DNA of 64,000 nucleotides from Streptomyces sp. NBC_01314 (GTDB lineage Bacteria > Actinomycetota > Actinomycetes > Streptomycetales > Streptomycetaceae), in assembly GCF_041435215.1 (NCBI RefSeq), contig NZ_CP108394.1:7936001-8000000 (forward strand), read 5' to 3'. Position numbers and translations under genes: made by a program. Shown one piece after another: positions 38,455 through 50,465 of the stretch (its first letter is position 1; the number at the start of each line of letters is the position of its first letter). The notes under the pieces are model-generated. The model was not told where the DNA came from. It made no database searches and saw only the letters and a list, made by a program, of their open reading frames with translations.

Positions 38455-38821
38455 GTGAACTCCTTGTGAGGCTGGGGACGTCGGGCGGAGTGTGGGGGCG
38501 CGAGCGATTGAAGGGTCGCGCCGCCGTGTTACCGGCGGATGTGCGTCTGGTGAGAAGCTAGTGACGTGCGCATGACACGGCAAGGGTTGCGGTCGTGATT
38601 GTGCGGTCGGAGTGCCCCAGATGAGTGCGGCCTGTGTGCCGGCTGTGGGTCGAGACAACGGCTACCTCGGCCTGGAAGGCGACGGCCTGCGGGTCGAGAA
38701 GCGCGGGGCGCGGCCCCTGCTTCTCAGGGGCGCGGGGAACCGCGCGAGAAGCCTCCTTCGCTCGCGACGCCCGACAGCCCCACCGGTCGCCCCGTAACGC
38801 CTCCGGCGTACCATGGACCCC
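38455..38821. other. Intergenic region with alternative hairpins
   Basis: No gene seen. It contains the promoter of the minus-strand nuclease gene and, at 38696-38751, GAGAAG-CTTCTC-GAGAAG elements that allow two mutually exclusive hairpins; the second encloses the dispersed-repeat core AGGGGCGCGGGGAACCGCGC. The region leads into the riboswitch. Confidence 0.5.
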
Positions 38822-38962
38822 GCAGAAGGGGAGTAGCTCTTCGCCGGACCGTCGACATACTGCTCAGCTCGTCTGAGCCGGCGCCCGGAGGCAGGTCCTG
38901 TTGGTCGGGACCGGCCAGCGAGACCTTCGGCAAGCAGTGCACCGCCCGTGCCGTTCGGTACG
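38822..38962 (+). ncRNA. yybP-ykoY (manganese) riboswitch
   Basis: The leader of the GDT1-family gene carries the two invariant blocks of this riboswitch: AAGGGGAGTAGCTCTTCG at 38826-38843 and CAGCGAGACCTTCGGCAAGC at 38916-38935, with variable paired arms between (TCAGCTCGTCTGAGCC and GGTCCTGTTGGTCGGGACC). Downstream are two hairpins (CCCGTGCCG/CGGTACGGG and GTCCGTGCCG/CGGCGCGGAC) that could act as the expression platform. The gene type downstream is a classic target. Boundaries are approximate. Confidence 0.85.
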
Positions 38963-39072
38963 GGCTCATCCGTCCGTGCCGTCCGGCGCGGACGATCCGT
39001 GTGCTGCCGTGCCGAGGTGTCGCGTCAGCGGATGATTTCTCTCGGTGGGGTGGCCCGACCGATTGAGGAAAC

Positions 39073-39660
39073 TTGATCAGCTTCAGCGTCACGGCGCTCG
39101 TCTTCGGCGTCGTCTTCCTTGCCGAACTACCCGACAAGACCGCGCTCGCCGGTCTCGTCCTCGGCACCCGCTACCGCGCCTCGTACGTCTTCGCCGGTGT
39201 CGCCGCCGCGTTCGCCGTGCACGTCGCGCTCGCGGTGGCGGCGGGCAGTGTCCTCACGCTCCTGCCGCAGCAGATCGTGCACGCGCTGACGGGCGCGCTG
39301 TTCCTGGGCGGCGCGGCGGTGCTGCTCATGACGAAGGGCGGGGCCGATGACGACGCGGAGGTTCGGCGGCCCGGGAACCAGAGCTTCTGGAAGGTCTCGG
39401 GGACGGGTTTCATGCTCATCCTGGTCGCCGAGTTCGGGGACCTGACGCAGATCATGACGGCGAACCTCGCGGCCCGGTACGACGATCCGCTGTCCGTCGG
39501 GCTCGGCGCGGTCCTCGCGCTGTGGGCCGTGGCGGGGCTCGGCATCGTCGGCGGCAAGGCGCTGATGAAGCGGGTGCCGCTGAAGCTGATCACGCAGGTC
39601 GCCGCCGTGCTGATGGCGGGGCTCGGTGTGTGGAGTCTGTGGGAGGCCGTGGCGGGATGA
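39073..39660 (+). CDS. GDT1/TMEM165-family (UPF0016) cation transporter
   Basis: A 195-aa six-helix membrane protein formed by two homologous halves. Each half has the acidic signature: [13 protein letters not shown] (about 16-28) and [13 protein letters not shown]. The family exports or exchanges Mn2+ or Ca2+. The riboswitch directly upstream supports Mn2+ export in response to excess metal. The start is TTG 39073 with GAGGAAAC just before it; no ATG or GTG fits the N-terminal helix better. Confidence 0.9.
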   Translation: MISFSVTALVFGVVFLAELPDKTALAGLVLGTRYRASYVFAGVAAAFAVHVALAVAAGSVLTLLPQQIVHALTGALFLGGAAVLLMTKGGADDDAEVRRPGNQSFWKVSGTGFMLILVAEFGDLTQIMTANLAARYDDPLSVGLGAVLALWAVAGLGIVGGKALMKRVPLKLITQVAAVLMAGLGVWSLWEAVAG

Positions 39661-39670
39661 GTGTGGGGGT

Positions 39671-39721
39671 GGCGGGAACCCTTTTTGTTTTGTACCGTAG
39701 AGAAACAAAGTGGCTCCCGCC
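39671..39721. terminator. Imperfect hairpin after the GDT1-family gene
   Basis: GGCGGGA (39671-39677) pairs with TCCCGCC (39715-39721), and TTTGTTT (39684-39690) with AAACAAA (39703-39709), around TGTACCGTAGAG. It starts 10 bp after the stop codon. The AT-rich inner palindrome could instead be an operator for the next gene. Confidence 0.5.
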
Positions 39722-39821
39722 CGCATTCCCTGACCGGTGGGCGGGGCCGCCTTGTCCCTGCGGGCCGCCTCGCCGGGTCCGACCGTTCGCGGCCCCCTTT
39801 TTTCGCGCCTTGGAGCTGCTG

Positions 39822-40490
39822 ATGACGGCCACCACCGTTCTGACCGCCCGCGCCCTCCTGCTGGACATGGACGGCACCCTCGTCAACTCGGACGCCGCCG
39901 TGGAACGCGTCTGGCGGCGCTGGGCGGAACGGCACGGGCTGGACGGCGCCGAGATCATGAAGGTGGTGCACGGCCGCCAGGGGTACGCCACGATGGCCGT
40001 CCTTCTGCCCGATCGGCCCATGGAGCAGAACCTCGCGGACAACGCGCGGATGCTGGCCGAGGAGACCGCCGACGTGGACGGCGTCGTCCCGATACCCGGC
40101 GCGCCGGAGTTCCTCGCGTCCCTCGTCGTCGGCGGTGTGCCGCACGCCCTCGTGACCTCGGCGGACGTCGCGCTGTCCACGGCCCGGATGGCCGCGGCCG
40201 GGCTGGCGCTGCCCGAGCTGCGCGTCACCGCCGAGTCGGTCGGCGCGAGCAAGCCGGACCCCGAGGGCTTCCTGAAGGGGGCCGCCGAACTGGGCGTCCC
40301 GCCGGAGGACTGCGTTGTCTTCGAGGACTCCGAGGCGGGGATCGAGGCGGGGCGCGCGGCGGGGATGCGGGTTGTGGGGATCGGGGAGCGGGCCCGGTCC
40401 TACGGTCCGGACGTGGTGGTTCCCGACCTGACGGCGGTGCGGGTCGAGGTGGCCGGGGACGGAACGATCCGGCTGCACGTGAGCGGCTGA
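39822..40490 (+). CDS. HAD-superfamily sugar phosphatase
   Basis: A 222-aa phosphatase/phosphomutase-like HAD protein. Motif I is [13 protein letters not shown], motif II TSADVA, motif [12 protein letters not shown] and motif [13 protein letters not shown], all intact. Such enzymes act on small sugar phosphates (2-deoxyglucose-6-phosphatase-like). The start is ATG 39822 with GGAGC upstream. A strong hairpin terminator follows immediately. Confidence 0.88.
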   Translation: MTATTVLTARALLLDMDGTLVNSDAAVERVWRRWAERHGLDGAEIMKVVHGRQGYATMAVLLPDRPMEQNLADNARMLAEETADVDGVVPIPGAPEFLASLVVGGVPHALVTSADVALSTARMAAAGLALPELRVTAESVGASKPDPEGFLKGAAELGVPPEDCVVFEDSEAGIEAGRAAGMRVVGIGERARSYGPDVVVPDLTAVRVEVAGDGTIRLHVSG

Positions 40491-40520
40491 CGGGGAGACG
40501 GCGGGAATGCCGTCTCCCCG
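40491..40520. terminator. Terminator hairpin after the HAD gene
   Basis: Perfect 12-bp stem CGGGGAGACGGC (40491-40502) / GCCGTCTCCCCG (40509-40520), starting at the base after the stop codon. Confidence 0.85.
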
Positions 40521-40690
40521 GCCGGCTGGTCATGGGGGCTTGTGTCGTCTTCCGGGTGGGCTGGTCACGGGGGATCTGTGCCGTTTCCCGGACGGCCGGT
40601 TCGCTGAGGCTTGTGCCGTCTCCCGGACGTCGGTCGGCTGAGGCTTGTGCCGTCTTTCCGGGCGGTGGGTCCGGTGGGATTGGTGCCGCA
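40508..40690. repeat. Degenerate tandem array with a 34-36 bp period
   Basis: The core TGYCGTYTYCCGG recurs at 40508, 40543, 40579, 40614, 40648 and 40684, each followed by a GGYCGGYT-like half. Together with the terminator it fills the 301-bp gap to the next gene; I see no coding potential in it. Confidence 0.6.
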
Positions 40691-40791
40691 TGCCAGGGAT
40701 GGGGCAGCCGGTCGGTGCGGCCGGTGCCGCTTCCCCCGCACCGGACGGCGCCGCTTCCCCCACCCCCGCACCGGACCATCGGCGGGATGGG

Positions 40792-41721
40792 CTAGTGGCG
40801 GTCGAGGACGTCCGTCAGCCTGGTGAAGCCGTCGGTGCCTTGGCCCCGGGCGATCGCGCGGCGGGCGAAGCCTTCGGCCGACCGCATGACGCTCGCGTCG
40901 ATGCCGTGGGACTCGGAGACCTCGACGATGTGGGCCATGGTCGACACGGCCGAGGTGAGCGGGTTGCCCTCGCCGGAGTGCCTGCCGCTGTCGACCTCTT
41001 CCGCACCCGCCTCGAACAGAGGCGGAAGGATCGCGGCGATCCCCTGGGCGAACGGGGTCAGCTCCCGCGCGCTCACCCCCTCCGCACGGGCCAGCGCCAG
41101 GGCATGGGTGTAGCCGGCGATCGAGGTCCAGAAGAGGTCGAGCAGCGCGATGTCGAACGTCGCCGCCCGGCCGATGTCCTCGCCGAGATGGGTGTGGGTG
41201 CCGCCCAACGCGACCAGCACGGGCCGGTGGGCGTTGTAGAGGTCCTCGGAGCCGCTGTAGAGGAAGACGCCGTCCGGGGTGCCGATGGTCGGCGTCGGCG
41301 TCATGATCGCCCCGTCGAGGTAGTCGACGCCGTGCTCGGCCGCCCACGCGGCGGTGGAGCGGGCCCGGCCCGGGGTGTCGGCGGTCAGGTTGACCACTGT
41401 GCGGCCCTTGAGCGCCTCGGTGACCTCCGGGCTTCGCAGTACCGCGTCCGAGGCGTCGTAGTTCACCACGCAGACCACGGTCAGCGTGCTCGCGGCCACC
41501 GCCTCCTCGGCCGACCCGGCGCCGATCGCACCCCGCGCGGCCAACTCCCCGTCCCGGCCCGGCGTACGGTTCCAGACCGTGGTCCGCAGCCCGGCGTCCA
41601 GGAACGCGCCGGCGAGGGCACGGCCCATCGGACCCAGGCCGAGTACGGTGACGGTGGGGGTGGTTGTGTCAGTGGCGGTGCCGGCGGCGGTAGTGGTGGG
41701 CTGTTCGGTGTGTGCGGGCAT
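40792..41721 (-). CDS. Imine-reductase-like / 3-hydroxyisobutyrate dehydrogenase-family enzyme
   Basis: A 309-aa NADPH-dependent oxidoreductase. The Rossmann motif is VTVLGLGPMGRALAGAFL, with NRT (WNRTPGRDGEL) indicating NADPH preference, then VNLTADTPGRAR. The central helix FDIALLDLFWTSIAGYTHAL, with an Asp at the catalytic position, resembles imine reductases rather than true hydroxyacid dehydrogenases, which have a Lys there. A Thr-rich N-terminal extension precedes the fold. The start is ATG 41721. It is divergent from, and probably controlled by, the HxlR regulator. Confidence 0.82.
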   Translation of the reverse strand: MPAHTEQPTTTAAGTATDTTTPTVTVLGLGPMGRALAGAFLDAGLRTTVWNRTPGRDGELAARGAIGAGSAEEAVAASTLTVVCVVNYDASDAVLRSPEVTEALKGRTVVNLTADTPGRARSTAAWAAEHGVDYLDGAIMTPTPTIGTPDGVFLYSGSEDLYNAHRPVLVALGGTHTHLGEDIGRAATFDIALLDLFWTSIAGYTHALALARAEGVSARELTPFAQGIAAILPPLFEAGAEEVDSGRHSGEGNPLTSAVSTMAHIVEVSESHGIDASVMRSAEGFARRAIARGQGTDGFTRLTDVLDRH

Positions 41722-41799
41722 GACTCAGTAACTCCTGTGGAAAATTGGTCCGTTGTCGATTCGCGACGAACAGGATGAACAGGGCGAGGGGGAACGGGG

Positions 41800-42180
41800 A
41801 TGTCGCGCAAGCGTGCCCAGGACACGAATGTCTGCGGGGTGACCGCGGCGATCGCAGTGATCGAGGGAAAGTGGAAGACGTCGCTGCTCTGGATGCTGGA
41901 GTCCGGCCCGCACCGCCCGGGCGAGCTGCGCCGGATGCTGCCGGGCCTCAGCGAGAAGGTTCTGACTCAGGCGCTCCGCGAGATGGAGACCGACAGGCTC
42001 GTGCACCGGGAGGTGCACGACGTGCTGCCGCTGAAGACCGTGTACTCCTTGACCCCGTTCGGCCGCGAACTCTCCGAGGCGCTGGGACCCTTGTCGGACT
42101 GGGGGCACCGACGCCTGGACACGCTGACCGGGGCCGAGGGTGAGGCCGAGCACGAGATCGCGTCCCGACCCGCCTCGTGA
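41800..42180 (+). CDS. HxlR-family transcriptional regulator
   Basis: A 126-aa winged-helix regulator: VCGVTAAIAVIEGKWKTSLLWML, RPGELRRMLPGLSEKVLTQALREMETDRLVHR and VYSLTPFGREL are the family landmarks. Cys12 before the first helix is the position used for redox or electrophile sensing in several HxlR proteins. The start is ATG 41800. It lies 78 bp from the divergent imine-reductase-like gene, its likely target. Confidence 0.92.
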   Translation: MSRKRAQDTNVCGVTAAIAVIEGKWKTSLLWMLESGPHRPGELRRMLPGLSEKVLTQALREMETDRLVHREVHDVLPLKTVYSLTPFGRELSEALGPLSDWGHRRLDTLTGAEGEAEHEIASRPAS

Positions 42181-42296
42181 ACCCTCACGTCATCGTCATC
42201 GTGATCGTCATTGCCGTCGCCATCGCGTTCGTCTTCCGTCCCGTGGTCGGTGTCACGCGGCTCTCCGGCCGCTCCCTCACCACAAGGGTCGCCTGA
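42177..42296 (+). CDS. Possible 39-aa membrane peptide coupled to hxlR
   Basis: A GTG start overlaps the hxlR stop (GTGA), giving MNPHVIVIVIVIAVAIAFVF followed by a basic tail. The Val/Ile run would span a membrane once. The overlap suggests translational coupling, but so short a frame in GC-rich DNA may be chance. Confidence 0.3.
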   Translation: MNPHVIVIVIVIAVAIAFVFRPVVGVTRLSGRSLTTRVA

Positions 42297-42311
42297 CGGC
42301 TGCCGTCCGCC

Positions 42312-42337
42312 AAGTACCCACAAAAAGGTGGGTACTT
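42312..42337. promoter_or_regulatory. Palindrome AAGTACCCAC-N6-GTGGGTACTT
   Basis: Perfect 10-bp arms (42312-42321 and 42328-42337). Its AAGTA/TACTT ends resemble HxlR operators, yet it lies downstream of hxlR between convergent genes, so it may simply be a terminator stem. Confidence 0.4.
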
Positions 42338-42346
42338 ACGGGACCA

Positions 42347-42394
42347 CTTCGCCCCGCCCGGGGGCCGGTTCCGTAGCCGTCGGGCGGGGCGAAG
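42347..42394. terminator. Terminator hairpin between convergent genes
   Basis: CTTCGCCCCGCCCG (42347-42360) pairs perfectly with CGGGCGGGGCGAAG (42381-42394) around a 20-nt loop. Confidence 0.65.
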
Positions 42395-42416
42395 CGGGTG
42401 CTGGTGCCGGTGGTCG

Positions 42417-42737
42417 TCAGGACCCGGTCTTCGGGCCCGTCTGCTGGAGCACCTCGAAGGTCCAGACGTTCGAGTCGGAGGCGGCCGGCTTGGGGCGGTC
42501 GCCGCCGCCCTGGTGGGCCTGCTTCATGGGGCCCTCCATCCATGCCTGGAAGGCGACCTCGTCGCGCCAGCGGGTGTAGACGAGGTACTTGTCGGTGCCG
42601 TCGACGGGGCGCAGCAGCTCGAACCACTCGAAGCCGTCGGAACTCTCGACCACCCCGGCACGGGAAGCGAACCGCTTCTCCAGCACCTCGCGCTGCTCGG
42701 CAGGGACCGTGAGGACATTGATCTTGACGATACTCAT
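42417..42737 (-). CDS. Antibiotic-biosynthesis-monooxygenase (ABM) domain protein
   Basis: A 105-aa dimeric ferredoxin-like protein of the ABM superfamily: VKINVLTVPAEQREVLEKRF, GVVESSDGFEWFELLRPVDG and YLVYTRWRDEVAFQAWMEG. Relatives include heme-degrading (IsdG/MhuD-like) enzymes and quinone monooxygenases; the Asn/Trp/His set of IsdG is not clearly present, so I do not assign heme degradation. The start is ATG 42737 with AGGATGAAG upstream. Confidence 0.85.
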   Translation of the reverse strand: MSIVKINVLTVPAEQREVLEKRFASRAGVVESSDGFEWFELLRPVDGTDKYLVYTRWRDEVAFQAWMEGPMKQAHQGGGDRPKPAASDSNVWTFEVLQQTGPKTGS

Positions 42738-42895
42738 GGCTTCATCCTGCATCACACGGGACGAGGGCACGCCGGCCGACCCGCATCAGCCGTGCGCGGC
42801 CCCTGCCACCCGGCTACAGCCCTCGCGCCCGGCTACAGCCCGTGTCGGCCGTGCCCAGCCCCCGTCGGTCCTGTTGGTCGGGTCGGTCCCGCCGG

Positions 42896-46992
<4,097 letters not shown>

Positions 46993-47185
46993 TGTCGGGA
47001 GCGGGGGCGGGTGGCCCGCAAACGATTTACGCGGTTGGTCCGTCGTCCGTCGTCCGTCTCCCATCGTCAGCCTCCCGGCGTCCTTCTTCCGTGCACTTGC
47101 CGTTTGAACGAACGGGTTCGGGCAACCCGGTGCGAAACGGCCCGATGGGGCGAGACGCCCGGGCCGAGGACTCTGGAAGGCACTC

Positions 47186-47926
47186 ATGTCCACAGGCTTG
47201 ATCATCGCTTTGATCGTGATCGTGGCGGTCGTGATCGTTGTGGCGGCCGTCCTGGCCCAGCGCGCCCGCAGGGGTACGGGTGGCGGCGGATCGCTGAAAC
47301 GGCGTTTCGGACCCGAGTACGACCGGACCGTGACCCGCTATGACGGCGACGAGCGGGCTGCCGCCCGGGAACTCACGGAGCGGGTGAAGCGGCACGGCTC
47401 GATGGAGAAGCGGCCGCTGCCGAGCGCGGAGCGCGAACGCTACGAGTCCCGCTGGGCGGCCGCCCAGGAGCGCTTCGTCGACTCGCCCCGTGAGGCGGTC
47501 TCCGAGGCGGACCGGCTGCTCTCCGAGGTGGCCGGAGCACGCGGCTTCCCGGACGGCGGCCACTACGAGACCCAACTGGAGGCGCTCTCCGTCCACCACG
47601 CCCACCACGTCCACGGCTACCGCCGGGTGCACCTCGCGGCGCACACCACCGGCGACAGCGCCCAGCGCCACGCGGGCAACGGTGCCGGTCCCGGCACAGG
47701 TACCGAGGAGTTGCGCGAGGCCATGATCGACGCCCGCGCCCTGTTCGAGGACCTGGTGACACCGGACCGCCGGGACGCGCGGGCGGACCGCGACGGTACC
47801 GCCGGGCGCGAGAACCCGGCCCACGACGGCACGGCGCGACGCGACGAGCGCGACGGTACGGCCGCCGGCCGTCACCGGTCCCATCTGCCATGGGTGCCCA
47901 CCAGGCGCCACGCGAAGGGGAGTTGA
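47186..47926 (+). CDS. Single-TM protein of unknown function (paralogue of the next gene)
   Basis: A 246-aa protein with an N-terminal anchor LIIALIVIVAVVIVVAAVLA and a soluble region: a charged stretch with SLKRRFGPEYDRTVTRYDGD and a helical domain AAAQERFVDSPREAVSEADRLLSEV, ending in a His/Arg/Asp-rich low-complexity tail. The RFVDSPREAV block recurs in the following gene, so both share a domain. The start is ATG 47186. It is separated from the next gene by only 5 bp, so they form an operon. Confidence 0.75.
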   Translation: MSTGLIIALIVIVAVVIVVAAVLAQRARRGTGGGGSLKRRFGPEYDRTVTRYDGDERAAARELTERVKRHGSMEKRPLPSAERERYESRWAAAQERFVDSPREAVSEADRLLSEVAGARGFPDGGHYETQLEALSVHHAHHVHGYRRVHLAAHTTGDSAQRHAGNGAGPGTGTEELREAMIDARALFEDLVTPDRRDARADRDGTAGRENPAHDGTARRDERDGTAAGRHRSHLPWVPTRRHAKGS

Positions 47927-47931
47927 GGGGG

Positions 47932-48564
47932 ATGACTGACGACGTGACCAGGGGCGACAGCATCCGGGAGCGCGGCGCGCGCGAGGCGCGGGACGCGGAC
48001 CCGAGGCGTGAGGGTGTGAAGGGCGACGGGATCTCGCCGGGCACGCGGGCGACGGACCCGGCCGGCTCCGGAGGTACCGGGTCCCCGCTCGTCGCGGGCC
48101 ACGACACCACGGCGGGCCGTACAGGCGGCCGCACGGACAGCCGTATGGACGGCCGCACGGACAGCCGTACCGAGGGTCGTACCGAAGGCAGGACGATGGG
48201 CGTCGCCGATGAGCCCGGCCGGGGACGCGGCGAGGACCGCGCCAAGGCCTCCGGCCCGGGCGGCTCCCACTCCGCCGGATCCCTTCTCCTGCCCCACGAC
48301 GAGTGCGACAAGCTGACGTCGAGGTTGCGGCACGCGGTCGGCGAGTTCGTCGACGAGCCCCGGTCCGCCGTCGAGGAGGCGGATCACGTTCTCGAAGAGG
48401 TCACCGCCCGCTTCACCGACGCGATGACGCAGCGGCGCCGCACCCTCCGTACCTCCTGGCAGACGAGCGCCACCGACGACCGCGCGTCCGCCACCGACAC
48501 CGAGCAGCTCCGCCTCGCCCTTCGCGACTACCGGGAGCTGACCGAACGGCTGCTTCGGCTCTGA
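47932..48564 (+). CDS. Soluble partner protein of unknown function
   Basis: About 210 aa. The first 115 residues are charged and contain tandem RTDSR/RTEGR-type repeats (GRTDSRMDGRTDSRTEGRTE), likely disordered. The C-terminal 95 residues form helices with VGEFVDEPRSAVEEADHVLEEV and ALRDYRELTERLLRL, matching the helical domain of the upstream membrane protein. The start is ATG 47932 behind a G-rich site. A strong terminator follows. Confidence 0.7.
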   Translation: MTDDVTRGDSIRERGAREARDADPRREGVKGDGISPGTRATDPAGSGGTGSPLVAGHDTTAGRTGGRTDSRMDGRTDSRTEGRTEGRTMGVADEPGRGRGEDRAKASGPGGSHSAGSLLLPHDECDKLTSRLRHAVGEFVDEPRSAVEEADHVLEEVTARFTDAMTQRRRTLRTSWQTSATDDRASATDTEQLRLALRDYRELTERLLRL

Positions 48565-48587
48565 CGCCGACAGCGGCACCCGACGAG

Positions 48588-48619
48588 ACCGCGCCCCGGG
48601 TCGTGCCCCGGGGCGCGGT
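48588..48619 (+). terminator. Intrinsic terminator
   Basis: ACCGCGCCCCGGG (48588-48600) pairs perfectly with CCCGGGGCGCGGT (48607-48619), followed by TT. Confidence 0.85.
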
Positions 48620-48690
48620 TTCATGTCTGGGCGGAGCTGTGCGATCAGCCGCCGACGGGCCGCAGGCGCCGTATGGCGGAATCCCCCGGG

Positions 48691-49107
48691 CTACCGGGCG
48701 TCCTGCTCACCCGCGCGGCGCGCGGCCCATTCCCGTACGACCTCTTCCACGTCGTAGGGCTTCAGGCCCAGCGGGGGGCCCGGTGGGGGCTTGAACATCA
48801 TTTCTCGGATCTTGGTGTTGATCTCGGTGATGATCTTGCGGACGACGCGTTCGGAAGGGGCCTCGGCGGCGGTCGCGAGGGCGTCTTCCGCCTCCTTGCG
48901 CAGGGCGAGCGTCGGTGGCAGGACGGACATGCCCTCGCGGGCCATCTTCCGCTTGATCCACCAGAGTTCGTCGTAGCTCGTGTCGTCGTCCCGCAGGGGT
49001 CGGCCCACGCCGGGGAGGGCCTTGAAGTCGCCGCGCGCCTCCGCGTCGCGGATCTGTTTGTCGACGAAGGACTCGAAGCTGACACCGGGGGGCTTTCGCT
49101 CGGTCAT
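48691..49107 (-). CDS. DUF1992 (DnaJ-homologue C28-like) protein
   Basis: A 138-aa protein with the DUF1992 core: SFESFVDKQIRDAEARGDFKALPGVGRPLRDDD, then ELWWIKRKMAREGMSVLPPTLALR, a pattern also found in eukaryotic DNAJC28 without the J domain. The function is unknown. The start is ATG 49107. Translation probably does not extend to the upstream Met residues, which lie in a basic stretch unlike the family. Confidence 0.88.
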   Translation of the reverse strand: MTERKPPGVSFESFVDKQIRDAEARGDFKALPGVGRPLRDDDTSYDELWWIKRKMAREGMSVLPPTLALRKEAEDALATAAEAPSERVVRKIITEINTKIREMMFKPPPGPPLGLKPYDVEEVVREWAARRAGEQDAR

Positions 49108-49225
49108 GCGTCCATTGTGCCGGAGCCCGCACAGCAGGACGATCCGGCGAATTATCATGCGGCGGCGGCGCGTCAAACGCGCCGTGCGCAGCGACAATTG
49201 GAGTTTGACCCGTTAGGAGCGGTAC

Positions 49226-49621
49226 GTGCTCGAACTCACCATGGCCTCGGTCTCCGAGGCGGACGCCGGGGCGACGGCCGGCATGCAGATGGCCGACGCG
49301 CCCAGCGAGCCGGGCGGCGTGCTCCGGGTGGGCCGCGATCGGGCGGTGTGCAGGCTCGCGACACCCGACGACTGGCTCTTCGTCTCCCGCGTGCACCTGG
49401 AGTTCCTGTGCGCCCCCGACGGGAGCTGGCAGGTCACCTGGCTGCGCGGCTCGCACGCCGACCCCTCCTCCGAGGTGCGGCTGACCCTGCTCAACCACCA
49501 GCCCTCACCGCTCCCGTACGGCGGCACGGCGAAGCTCCCGCACGGCAGCTCGGGCGAACTCGTCATCTACGACCGCACGAGCCCCCGTAGCGTCAACGTG
49601 GGCTTCTACCACGAGGCCTGA
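49226..49621 (+). CDS. FHA-domain-like protein
   Basis: A 131-aa protein whose central region has FHA features: GGVLRVGRDRAVCRLATPDD supplies the Gly-Arg loop, and LFVSRVHLEFLCAPDGSW supplies the Ser-Arg-x-His phosphothreonine-binding motif. The C-terminal segment is divergent. It would bind phosphorylated protein, perhaps a Ser/Thr-kinase substrate. The start is GTG 49226 with TAGGAG about 6 bp upstream. Confidence 0.75.
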   Translation: MLELTMASVSEADAGATAGMQMADAPSEPGGVLRVGRDRAVCRLATPDDWLFVSRVHLEFLCAPDGSWQVTWLRGSHADPSSEVRLTLLNHQPSPLPYGGTAKLPHGSSGELVIYDRTSPRSVNVGFYHEA

Positions 49622-49647
49622 CGGGAACCGCGCCCCGCCGCCCCCGG

Positions 49648-50319
49648 TCAGTCCAGTACCCGGGCCAGCGCGAAGCCGTCGTACCCCTTGGTGCCCACCG
49701 TCTGGATCGCCGTGCCGCTCAGCTTCGGGTGCGCGGCGATCAGTTCGATGGCGGCCCGGGTGCCGCGGACGTCCGGCTCGGTGCTGCCGGCGTCGGCGAC
49801 CCGGCCGCCGCGTACGACGTTGTCGACGACGATGACGCTGCCGGCCCGGGTGAGCTTCAGGGCCCACTCCACGTAGTGCGGGTTGTTGGCCTTGTCCGCG
49901 TCGATGAAGACCAGGTCGAACGGCTCGGGGTTCTCGTCGGTCAGCTTGGGCAGCGACTCCAGGGCGGGGCCGACCCGTACCTCGACGATGCCGTCGAGCC
50001 CGGCGCGCGCGATGTTGCGACAGGCGACCTCCGCGTGCCGGTCGCTGTACTCCAGGGAGATCAGCCGGCCCTCGGCGGGGAGCGCCCGGGCCAGCCAGAT
50101 GGTGCTGTAGCCGCCGAGGGTGCCGATCTCCAGGATGCGGCGGGCGCCCTGGATCAGGGCGAGGAGATGGAGGAACTTGCCCTGGTTGGCGGCGACGTCG
50201 ATGGCCGGGAGTCCGGCCGCCTCGTTGTCGCGCAGCGCCGCCTCCAGGGCCTCGTCGTTCGGGGCGAGGTGGGTGGTGAAGTAGGCGTCGACATCGTCCC
50301 AGGTCCCTGACTCGCTCAT
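49648..50319 (-). CDS. SAM-dependent O-methyltransferase (class I, CCoAOMT-like)
   Basis: A 223-aa methyltransferase. The SAM-binding motif is RRILEIGTLGGYSTIWLAR, with RLISLEYSDRHAEVA as motif II, DLVFIDADKANN (metal-binding Asp residues) and VIVVDNVVRGGRV (DN pair). This is the catechol/caffeoyl-CoA O-methyltransferase fold that uses a divalent cation. The start is ATG 50319 with GGGAGG upstream. Its promoter holds three 16-bp direct repeats, so regulation by a dedicated repressor is likely. Confidence 0.92.
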   Translation of the reverse strand: MSESGTWDDVDAYFTTHLAPNDEALEAALRDNEAAGLPAIDVAANQGKFLHLLALIQGARRILEIGTLGGYSTIWLARALPAEGRLISLEYSDRHAEVACRNIARAGLDGIVEVRVGPALESLPKLTDENPEPFDLVFIDADKANNPHYVEWALKLTRAGSVIVVDNVVRGGRVADAGSTEPDVRGTRAAIELIAAHPKLSGTAIQTVGTKGYDGFALARVLD

Positions 50320-50351
50320 GAAGCTGTGCCTCCCGCGCCTTTCATTGGAAC

Positions 50352-50405
50352 AGTTACTCAGACCAGTAGTTATTTTGACCAGCAGTTACTTAGATCGGCT
50401 AAGTA
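50352..50405. promoter_or_regulatory. Three 16-bp direct repeats plus a palindrome upstream of the O-methyltransferase
   Basis: Units begin AGTTAC or AGTTAT at 50352, 50368 and 50384 with exactly 16-bp spacing. The last unit overlaps TACTTAG-N5-CTAAGTA (50387-50405). The block is unusually AT-rich for this genome and sits 33-86 bp before the start codon. Confidence 0.6.
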
Positions 50406-50465
50406 GGTGCGCTAATGAATATAGGCGCGAGGCAGGCCCTCTGTCAGCGGTTCCAGGGTGTGTTG

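Noticed and set aside
39684..39709. TTTGTTT-N12-AAACAAA as a regulator operator
   Set aside because: It nests inside a longer hairpin directly after a stop codon, so a terminator explains it more simply; kept only as an alternative.
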